A stretch of DNA of 64,000 bases from the NCBI RefSeq assembly GCF_050624435.1, contig NC_134539.1, positions 120,573,525 through 120,637,524 on the forward strand. Reading direction: 5' to 3'. The notes under the pieces were generated by a model. The model had not been told where the DNA came from and made no database searches. It was given only the letters and a program-made list of their open reading frames with translations. This DNA comes from Tenrec ecaudatus. Lineage: Eukaryota > Chordata > Mammalia > Afrosoricida > Tenrecidae. Positions 55,807-64,000 of this stretch are shown one piece after another; position 1 is the first letter of the stretch, and the number at the start of each line of letters is the position of its first letter. A program made the translations under genes and the position numbers.

Positions 55807-56905
55807 CCTCATCTTTTCTGATGCTGATTTAAGAGAACAGCGTGCAGCTGTGAAGTTTTGTTTCCTGCTTGGGAAAAATGCTGCAGAAACTGTTGTGATG
55901 TCGAATACAGCTTACAAGGCAGCAAAAAGGTGAATCGTCGATTGATGACAAGCCTCATTCTGGACTTCCTTCAACTTTCCAAATGGATGAAAATGTCAAC
56001 AAAATTGCTCGAACACCAACGACGGACAATTGAAAAGATGGAAAATTATATGGACTATTGTGGAGCTCAGTTCAGTGGATTTTAACAGGAAGATTTGGGA
56101 ATGGGAAGGGTTGTTACGAAATTTTTGTCTTAGGTTCTGACTGACCAGCAAAAAGAGCATGAGTGGAAACCAGGCTGAGCTTTGAAAGAACAGCTCCAAA
56201 GTAACCCAGACATCCCCCCCCCAAGGTCACATGGTGATGAGACATGGTGCTATTCTTTTAACCCCGAAAGCAAATATCAGTCAAGCCAGTGGAAGACGCC
56301 ATCATCACCTCACCCCAAAAAAGCTCATCAAGTGAAATCAAAGATCAAGGCAATGCTCATTTGTTTTCTTGATGTGACGGGGATAGTGTACCTCGAGTTC
56401 ATTCCACCAGGTCAGACTGTTAATCAAGCTTTCTATTTAGAGGTTCTGAAAGATTATGTAACAGTATGTGACCAAAAAGGCCTGATTTGTGGCACATAGT
56501 TTGTTTTTGCCACCATGGCAAGGCACCTGCTCAGGCAACCACCTCAGTGTGCCAGTTTGGGGCAAAAAACAAAACAGCGTACCTCTCTTGCCCCATACAC
56601 CTGACTCACCTGAACTCACTCCATGGGACTTCTTTTTGTTTCCGCAAATCAAGAGGGACATGAAAGGACAGCGATTTGACAATATAGAAGAGGTGAAGAA
56701 AAAAAATGAGGGAGATGCTCTCACCCATCCAAACAGATGAGTTTGAAAAATGATTCCAAGAAGGGACTCGCAGATTTGACGAGTGTATTGAGTGTCATGG
56801 AGAGCGGTTTGAAGGTGAGGTTATTTTGTGGGGAAAATTAAATATGGAGCTTTGAAAAAAATCCAGGTTTTTTTTTTTTTACTACCTCCCCATAGAACAG
56901 GTGGT
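55807..56905 (+). pseudogene. Broken mariner-family transposase
   Basis: The translated pieces show the N-terminal helix-turn-helix part near 55836-55900, then a GDETW block (first catalytic Asp at 56236-56238). KTPSSPHPKKA, VPPGQTVN-like and FYLEVLK stretches follow, and a third Asp within the WDFFLFP block at 56627-56629. These are marks of DD34D mariner transposases. The frame is broken at least twice and carries stops. In the middle catalytic motif the expected HHD is HHG (56517-56519), so the second Asp is lost. I could not define both inverted termini. It is a dead DNA transposon. Confidence 0.88.
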
Positions 56906-56999
56906 TGTTGAACTTTGGTTTGGATCTCTTGCCTGGAAGGTGCCCAATGAATGGTGGACCGGGACTACCATTTAATTACCAAACAGTAATTTTAATGCC

Positions 57000-57920
57000 C
57001 TCCTTGCTTTATTATGACATGTATTAATCAGATTGGCATGGTTCTGCCATGGTCAGTGATATTATTGAAACTTTTGCTCTATCACCAAGACAGACAAACA
57101 AACAGAACCCACAAAGGATCCCCTCCTGACAGGAGACTCCAAAGTACCTGCGGGAGTGACTTGGCTTCCCCTGACTGCGCCCTTCAGGAAGGATCTTTGG
57201 GGTTTAGGGAAGCCCTTCAAGTACTGAGAGTCACCTGGAAGGCACCACCCTCTGCAAATGCCCAGGATCCCCAGACTTGCAGCCCTGCTGGGAGTTCTTT
57301 TGCAGAGATTTTTCCCTGAGATGTCCAGAAAGACCAAGCTCCATTGGGCATTGAAGGCCCACCAAGAAAAACCTGCCTTATCATAAGAAGATGGAAGTCA
57401 GGCTGTCTTGGTGCATGAGACTTAAGAATGAAGGGTGGAGTTTAGCCTGTCAATCAGGTCACAGACTGATGACCTCATTTGGAGGCGCTAAGGAGATAAA
57501 GAGCTTGCTGCTGGAGGCGGGACACTCCCTCGCTCCCTGTGAGACATCACTGATGGAGCCTGATGGGGCTACGCTGATGCAGCCAGCGCCCTGGAGCTGA
57601 AGGAGCCACGTAGAGACCCACACCAGCACTGAGATGTTCCAACGCCACTGGATCCACAAGACTTTCCACCCACTGACCTTTCTTCCTGCATTTGGCATCA
57701 TTGCATGTGCTGCATGAATCTGAGGAAGAATTTATAGATTGGTAATGGACATATGGGCTAATATAGGATTTATGAACTTAACCTGGACTGGAGTGTTTTC
57801 TTTATGTGCAATTGCTCTTTTATATGAAGCTCTTTCTTATACACTTATGAATGCTTTCTTATACACATATGAATGTCTATGCATTTGTTTCTCTAGTCAA
57901 CCTGGACTAACACAGTGCCA
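57000..57920. repeat. Unclassified afrotherian repeat ending in TTTCTCTAGTCAACC
   Basis: The right part (GACATATGGGCTAATATAGG, TGGACTGGAGTGTTTTC, then TTGTTTCTCTAGTCAACCTG) I recall as widespread in elephant and tenrec DNA. It is the reversed form of the edge seen at 5172 and 35398. The open frames inside have no protein relative. Confidence 0.5.
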
Positions 57921-58045
57921 ATCCCAGTTTTCCCCTTTCCAACTGTGTGACCTGAGCTAGTGATTTCACTTCTCCCAGCCCTAGCGTTTAATGAGCATCT
58001 TCACAGATTATTGAGAAGATGAGTACAACGTGCTCATATGGTGCT
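57920..58045 (+). repeat. MIR-type SINE remnant
   Basis: CCAACTGTGTGACCTGAGCT, TTTCACTTCTCCCAGCC and CAGATTATTGAGAAGATGAG are in MIR order. Confidence 0.6.
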
Positions 58046-58679
58046 CAGCAGAGGTAGTAAGTGAGCAGTCACTGGGAGGTACTAGTTGCAGTTAGGGTTC
58101 GATTCAGCCAGAAAGAGACCCCTCCCATGCTAGGCTCCAGCCCTGAGGAGAAGAAGCCCACTTCACACCACACTCCTATCCCTGACTCTCCTGCCCTCAG
58201 GGAAGAGGGATCTGATGGAAGAGAAAATGAAGTCCAAATGTGCCAATGAAGCTTGCTTACTGAATGGTGGCATCTTGATACCAAGTGGGCTTGTTAAGTC
58301 AGGAGCTTCCATCAGGATTCCACACGGAAAGGATCCTAGGGAGGTGATTCCCAGCAGATGAGCTAGTCCCGAGGGAGGAAAGACCAGTAGGTGTAGGTGC
58401 ACATTGGGCCTTGATGCCCTGGACGGCTCCTCGTTTCTCACTGGGGTTTTCTGCCGCCCTGGCTCACAAGCAGCATGGGAAACGCCCTGGGTCTGTGCAT
58501 GGGAGAGGGTCACTGCTCTGCACACTACCCTGTCTGAGGCTCCCCAGCCTCATTCCCAAACGCTCAGGTTTGGGGTTTCTTCGGTTCACGGTGGTCATGT
58601 GGGGGTGCTCAGGCTGCCAATTATAGAATCTGATGTGATGAAGGCCAAGAGGATTTGAAGCACTTTGTTATAAAGATCA

Positions 58680-59080
58680 AAGACTACAGCCTTCAGGCTA
58701 ATTACCATTCAATTACAACTACAAAACAAACAGAAACCCTCCCAACTGGGCCACTAGATAACATCGTGACAAACGGGGAAAGACTGACGCTTTGAAAGAG
58801 TTCGTGCTTGTCGGCTCCATCATCATGGAAGCAGCAGTCAAGAACACATTGTGGGGGCTGCGGCAATGAGTCCAAGCGTGGCTGTAATTGGGAGGATGGC
58901 ACAGGACCCGACCTAGCAACCACTCTGGGCTTCAAGAAAACTTTTCCCCAACAGTCCACTGCTGTGCTTCCTCAGTTTCTCCAGTTGGAAGTGACTGGAT
59001 CCACACCCTTCCCCATCCACAGGATGGCACTGCCATGAGAGAACGCAGCCTCAGTGAGCGCTGTTCTTGTGCTGACTGAA
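58680..59080 (+). repeat. LINE (RTE-like) ORF2 fragment, decayed
   Basis: GAAAGACTGACGCTTTGAAA, ATCATGGAAGCAGCAGTCAA and TGGGAGGATGGCACAGGACC resemble 44815-45460 and 11750-12040. Confidence 0.55.
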
Positions 59081-59955
59081 TGTCAAGTCACCCCAGGGGT
59101 GGCATGTTGGCATTCAGGCCACAGATGCCTCCTCTATCTCTCCAAGAGGAATATGCTGCTGAGAGTCTGGAGTGATCATTTTCAATTCTCCAGGACAACC
59201 AGAGCTGTTTGATCCTGACCCAGGGACGCAATTAACTTCTTACTGAGGGACATGGGGAGCATAGGACACGGAGGAGACTCTTGCTGTGAGCAGAGTTGGT
59301 CGCTGAGTTTTTTCTCGGGCCTTTCCCATGCCCTCTGTGTGCTTCTGTCTCCTGTTCTGCTGAAGGCCATTGTCAGGTTTACCAATTGCTGCCTGTCAGA
59401 AGTGCTTTCATACCTAAGATAACCTATGTTTGTAACCTGGTGCCATCTAAGCCACAGTGTGGGGCTTGCGGTTGATTCCCACTATTGCCCCACACAGAAG
59501 TGTCTCACACCAGGGGCTGAGTCATGCCACCTGTCTCCAGATGTGCACCCAGGATGCACCACAGGTCACCCCTGTCTGGACCACGACAGGTTTTACCATG
59601 TGTCCAGCTTCCTTGCGGTGCCCTACTTGGGGTCCATGTGGTTCCACAATGCAGGCTGGTGGCAAAAGTCAAGGCAGCCTGGCCCCCAGGGCCCGAGAAG
59701 GCCAGGCTTGGGGAGTGTGAGGCTCCGGACTGTGCTGCCTGTTGGGGGCAGCGGCAGGAGAGATGCTGTGCAGTGGGCTGACCCAGATTCTGTGGCTGGC
59801 AGATCTGTCTTTCCTGAGCAAGTTGCTTCTCCTCTCTGAACCCCACCTTACATCCGAATAAAGTGGGGGCACAGTGTGAAATGAGATAGTCTTTATCTCA
59901 TACATCATAGCTCCAACCATGGACCTTCTCCCTCCTTCTGGGCACCCCTTTCAGA
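59080..59955. other. Intergenic DNA, no gene seen
   Basis: A partial SINE-like stretch lies near 59435-59490. The 137-codon frame at 59426-59839 has no recognisable domain and no CpG island, and I do not call it a gene. Confidence 0.4.
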
Positions 59956-59956
59956 A

Positions 59957-60423
59957 CCTAGGTGTGGGATCTAACCCACCTCCAAATGGGTCCTAAGGGA
60001 CGGTTGTGTAATTGAAGGGAAATTAAGAGTCAGACAAAAGTTTTGGAGTGCTCACCTCCTCCATGGCATCAGGAATCAGGTCTGAGTTGGAGAGAGAATG
60101 TATTCTTACATCAACTTATATAGTCTCAGGCATGCAAGCCCCCCTGATTACAGGTAACCACATACATAACAAAGTGGGCAGTAACTTAACCTTTGAGTTC
60201 CCCAAGTTCACTGGGGGAGTAAACTAACACCAGTGTTAGGGGCAGGTAAGGGGAGTAACGGTCCCCTGACATGCCTGCTTCCATAGGTGAAACTGCTGGT
60301 CAGGTAGCAATCAGCCATGTGCTTATAAGAAGTAACTTTAAGGCCTCCTAAGCTTCTTAAATATGAGAATAAAGAATTTGTCCACATAACTCTCTTCCCG
60401 TTCCTCAGTTTCCCACACCTAGG
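59957..60423 (-). mobile_element. Second solo LTR of the same family, 6-bp duplication
   Basis: The element spans 59963-60417 (455 bp). It is flanked by perfect CCTAGG copies at 59957-59962 and 60418-60423. On the minus strand it begins TGTGGGAAAC, as does the LTR at 7201. It contains the shared 17-mer (60147-60163), then TATATAAG 25 bases on, and ends in CCCACA. It is shorter than the 7.2-kb LTR by about 330 bases. No internal retroviral genes remain. Confidence 0.88.
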
Positions 60424-60775
60424 ATTACCGACTTAGTTCCACATGATGAGACCTCTGCTGGCGTAAGCTTGACCTGCCCCGGGTTGGCCTGTGCCAGACC
60501 TGGTGTTTAGGCTTCTCTTCTCACCGAGGGCGAGCTCCTCTCTTAACTTGGACTTGGACTCTGCCCAGCACCTGAGCAGCATGAGAGAAGATCTGCAGGT
60601 GACCTAGACTGCAGCTCAGCCCAGGCTCATCTGTTGTTTCCACTCTGCCAGCAGAAACCACTCTCATCTAAAGGGATAAATTGGATGTGGCTGCTGCAGC
60701 AATTGCCTGTGTCAGGGGCTGTTTGCTATGGACTCCAAAGATAACTCACAGGAGGAGCCTTTGGTCCAAAACAGA

Positions 60776-60855
60776 GCTCTGGTGGTGGCCATGTGTCTCA
60801 GAGCAGCCTGGCTCTGGTGGTGGCCATGTGTCTCAGAGCAGCCTGGCTCTGGTGG
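60776..60855. repeat. 35-bp tandem repeat, 2.3 units
   Basis: The units at 60776-60810 and 60811-60845 are identical, starting GCTCTGGTGGTGGCCATGTG. A partial third follows. Confidence 0.95.
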
Positions 60856-61339
60856 CATTGACATGAGGTGCTCTTTAGTCCTCAGCGTATTCATTCAGGG
60901 TGGGTGTCAGGCCCACTTGCTAGGTAGGTGGATAAGGGAAAGAACTGAGCAAAACAATGTGGATTTACTTGCGACAGCTTATGATAGATTCGGGAAACAT
61001 GCAAATAGACTCTCAGTTGAGCCTTTGCATAGACCGTTCTGGCATGTTCTTCACCCACTTGCACTTGCCCTTCTCCTCTCAGCTTACCACCAGCCTCCAT
61101 AGGAGGACCTCAGGGGGCTCTAGACTCAATAAACAGCCTGGTCCTGCTCTGGCATCCACACGAGGCATTAGGCATGCCCACTGTGGCCCATTAGACGCTG
61201 AGCAGGTCACTCCTATTGTGGTCCCGTTGTGGGAGGACTTAATAATAACATGCCTCCAATGAGCAACATGCGCTCCTGGCGATCAGGCCAGCCTTCTCCC
61301 TGTTCCAGGGGCTTTATGTTATCCTCCTTGATCCCTTTT

Positions 61340-61525
61340 ACAAGGGACAAGCCAGTCCATTCTGACTCACTGAGTGCCTAGAGCTGAGGGTGGAACTGTC
61401 CCCTAGGGTGTTCTAGGCTGCAATCTATAGAAGCAGACTGCCACGTTTTTCTGTCACGGCGTGTTTGGTGGACTCAAAACCCCGCCATAATGCTTTCCCC
61501 GCTGCGCTACCTGCCCCTTCCCGCC
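61340..61525 (-). repeat. AfroSINE, reverse
   Basis: CCAGTCCATTCTGACTCACT, GTGGAACTGTCCCCTAGGG and TGTTTGGTGGACTCAAAACC. It abuts the CpG island that follows. Confidence 0.75.
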
Positions 61526-61539
61526 CCTTAAAGCTGCTC

Positions 61540-62760
61540 TGGTCTAGCCTTTGCACGTGGGGTGGGGTCTGAGGTGGCGGTGACTCACCTGGGGCGAGCG
61601 CCCGCGGAGGGTCGGTGGCGGCCGGAGCTGGTACAGCGATCGGGACCAAGCCTTCAGCCCCGGCTCCACGGATCGGGCATCAAAACCACCCACGATAGCT
61701 CCCTCCCGGGCCCCGGGCCCCGGGCCCCGGGCCCCGGGCCCTGAGCACGGAGCCCCGCCCCGGACCAGCTCCCAAGCTCTGGGGTGCGCCCGGCCGCTCG
61801 GCGCCGCGCCGGGGCGAGAGCGGGCAGGGCAGCCGCTCGGGTGCTGTCCACCCCGTGGTGCTGAAGCGCCCGCGCAGCCGGGGTCCCGACCCAAGCCGCC
61901 GCCGGGGCCCCGCCTGGACTCCGGGACGCGCCCACCGGCCCCCCACGAGCGGAGGTCGCCCGCCCCGGGGCTGGGCGCCGTCGGGAGCCGGTGTTCGCCG
62001 ACCGGTTCGGCTCAGCCCCCACCTAGCCTCGCGCCGACCCTGGTGTGGGTTGGACTCGAACCCAGACCCACCCTGTCCGGGACATAGCACTGCCTGCCCC
62101 TTGGAGGTTTGGGGACTCCGCCGCCCTGGCTGCCTTCCCCTCGCTCCCTCTCTACTCAGAAAACCCGCGCTCGGGGCCCCAGCTCCCCCAGGTGATCGCG
62201 AGGAGGGAGGCTTGGCTCTGCCCAGGGGCGGAGCGGTGGCCCGAGGGTGGCGATGCCCAAGGGTCGTCGGCCGCCGCCGCTGGCAGGGCAGCGAGTTTGG
62301 GAGCCTCGCGGAAGCGGGCGCGCGCCCGGAAAAGAGAACTCAGCGCTGGGGACCCGGCCCGGTCCCCCAGATCCCCCCCCCCCGACCCCGGGCGCAGGGC
62401 GAGCCTCAAGGCCGGCAGGGGAAAGCCGAAGGGTTCCGGGAGAGCCTCGTGGGCGCCCACCACCGCCGGACCGCGCTCACCCGGCTCTGCGGGACATTCG
62501 CCCCCCGACCGAACCGAGGGCGTGACTCTGGGGGGCGCAGGGTGGCAGGAGGGGACCGCTTCCTGCAGGAAGTCGGCGGGTGCGGGTCCAGACTCCACGC
62601 GGGTGTGCAGGCCCCTGGGGCTGCTCTGGGCCAGAAGCCATCCCCACCCCACCCCACCCCCGCACCTGCTACAAAATGAAAATTCAGAGCCCTTGATGGT
62701 GACGCTTTTAAGCGGGGCACCACTGCTGCTACACAGGCTCTGACCCCACTCCCGCCCCAC
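61540..62760. promoter_or_regulatory. Large CpG island, gene unknown
   Basis: About 1.2 kb of very GC- and CpG-rich DNA, the size and texture of a housekeeping or developmental-gene promoter. Frames of 274, 232 and 202 codons cross it on both strands. They are low-complexity Pro/Gly/Arg translations of GC-rich DNA and match no family I know. The next conserved gene in mouse beyond Znhit3 is, as I recall, Car4, but I found no carbonic anhydrase signal peptide or first exon here. Direction and gene remain open. Confidence 0.6.
61706..61742. repeat. GGGCCCC tandem repeat
   Basis: A seven-base palindromic unit is repeated about five times inside the CpG island. Confidence 0.95.
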
Positions 62761-63585
62761 ACCTGGGGGCGGGGCATTGTGCCCCTAAAGAAACAAACCC
62801 ACATGTGTTGTTAATACCGTTGTTAAAACTCGTCTGTGTTTTGTTAATGAGGCAAGATTAGTGGAGGTTGTTTTAAATCAATCTCTCTTTTCAATAATAT
62901 TTTTGGTTTTAAATTACGTGGAGGTTTACATTTCACATCAACTTTGTATTCCAGTTTAAACTGTGACTTAAACCCCCAAGAACCCCTCTTTCCCCCCTTC
63001 TTGATTTCTCTTCCCCCTCTTCCATTTCACCCGAGGTCATACAGGCAGAGTCTAGCCCGCTGCTTTATCTCCCCTCCTCCTAAACGAATCTCTCTGGAAA
63101 TACACAGAGGTTAAACCAACCACTCAGAGGGGCAGGGCAGGGGGAAGAAGTGCCAGGCCAGGCCCAGGAGCTCAGAGGACACAAGGACTTTGTTCCTGAG
63201 CTGACAGAGGAAGCCTGCCCCTAGAGCAGGCCCCCTGAATTCTGACTTCTAGCCTCCCAGAGAGAAAACATACTTGTTTCTTCAAGTCACCCCCTGGGTC
63301 TTTCTGTTACAGCAGCAGTAGGGAACTGAGACAGTGTTGAGCCAATGTCCCCCAGCGTCCCCAGTTGCCACAATAAGGGAGCTGGGACAGGTGCATCTAA
63401 CAGATGCGTCCCTCTGTGGCCCTTACCCATCGCAGAGCGAGGGGTTCTGTTTCTGCAGCCTTTGCACCTCCATCCTCCGTCGGGTGGAGGAGAGCCAGGC
63501 TCCCATCTGGAGAAAGGGTTGACTAGGATGTCTTTCGGGGACTGCTACTGCATTCTCACCTGTCTGTCTCCTTTCTCCCCTGGCG
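62760..63585. other. No gene identified
   Basis: AT-rich DNA (62790-62950) may hold an old LINE fragment (TTACGTGGAGGTTTACATTT). The rest is unremarkable. Confidence 0.4.
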
Positions 63586-63589
63586 CCGT

Positions 63590-63765
63590 GGGAGCTTACA
63601 CACGTTGGGCTGCTTACAACAAAGTCAGCTCCTCGCTGATAGAAAGATGGGGCTTTCGACCTCTGTAAAGAGTGACACTCTCAGAATGCCACAGGGACCT
63701 TCCGTGTCCCACAGGGTCTCTATGAGTAGGAATTGACTCACTGGTAGGGAGAGTTTGGCTTGAGT
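63590..63765 (+). repeat. AfroSINE, forward, last repeat of the window
   Basis: GATAGAAAGATGGGGCTTTC, GACCTTCCGTGTCCCACAGG, GTCTCTATGAGTAGGAATTG and ACTCACTGGTAGG give body and 3' end. Confidence 0.75.
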
Positions 63766-64000
63766 TCAGATAGAGGTGGCCTACGCTGGCGTCGGGGCAG
63801 GCCGCTGAAGGTCCTGTGTCCCTGCTGGTTTTCGACTCTCTGAATGTAATTTCACTCCTGTTAAAGGATGCCCCATGCCCGCCTGAAAAAGAACACCCGG
63901 TGAGCATCAGCTGATGGCGAAGGGGGAGGAACGCCCGCTGCTCTCCAGCGAGCGGCTGCAAGCACGGGACAGCAGAGGGCACTGTTGCGCAGACGCACTC

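Noticed and set aside
56182-56740. Active or domesticated mariner gene
   Set aside because: The reading frame is broken and the second catalytic aspartate is glycine. A domesticated frame would be open.
60776-60855. CRISPR-like repeat
   Set aside because: Two contiguous identical 35-bp units without spacers, in mammalian DNA; a simple tandem duplication.
61855-62679. 274-codon frame in the right-hand CpG island
   Set aside because: Pro/Arg/Gly-rich translation of GC-rich DNA. Equally long frames lie on the other strand and in other phases; no domain and no splice support.
61540-64000. Carbonic anhydrase 4 as the next gene
   Set aside because: Expected from my memory of mouse order, but no signal peptide, catalytic-domain exon or matching splice frame is visible.

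Overview
The window is placental-mammal nuclear DNA, very probably from an afrotherian and most likely a tenrec. Vertebrate split genes with GT-AG introns lie in a background of AfroSINE-type tRNA-derived SINEs (about twenty copies) and afrotherian LINE 3' ends finishing in GAGCCCCCAATAAAA. There are also two short hAT elements with the termini of the SPIN family, which is known from tenrec among few mammals. The species call is an inference from repeats and was not tested by alignment.

Layout. 1-560 is a CpG island, the likely promoter of a gene running leftwards out of the window; GGNBP2 is expected there by synteny. 0.6-9.4 kb is repeat-rich intergenic DNA with a solo LTR. 9476-10972 (-) is the complete single-exon coding region of PIGW, with its untranslated first exon expected near 13.05 kb. 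11.45-11.64 kb holds a U2 snRNA retropseudogene. A CpG island at 13.0-14.5 kb is the head-to-head PIGW/MYO19 promoter. MYO19 (+) was reconstructed as 24 coding exons from 15925 to 41287; all splice phases join and give 958 aa. ZNHIT3 (-) was reconstructed as five coding exons from 46885 down to 41871, 154 aa, tail-to-tail with MYO19 and with 3' UTRs that probably overlap. Its CpG-island promoter is at 46.5-47.1 kb. 47-64 kb has no gene I can name. It holds LINEs, a broken mariner transposase, a second solo LTR of the same family as the first, an isolated CpG-rich block at 54.1-54.4 kb and a large CpG island at 61.5-62.75 kb.

The genes act separately. PIGW acylates the inositol of GPI-anchor precursors in the ER. 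MYO19 is the actin motor of the mitochondrial outer membrane. ZNHIT3 is a HIT-zinc-finger protein linked to box C/D snoRNP assembly and nuclear-receptor signalling. Order and orientation (GGNBP2?-PIGW-MYO19-ZNHIT3) match the conserved block on human 17q12. I see no CRISPR, operon or other prokaryote-type system and no convincing new protein system. The most interesting material is mobile-element archaeology: U2 inside a SINE, SPIN inside a SINE, paired LTRs with perfect 6-bp duplications, a poly(A)-only insertion, a TA-flanked MITE, and a tandem duplication across a MYO19 splice donor.
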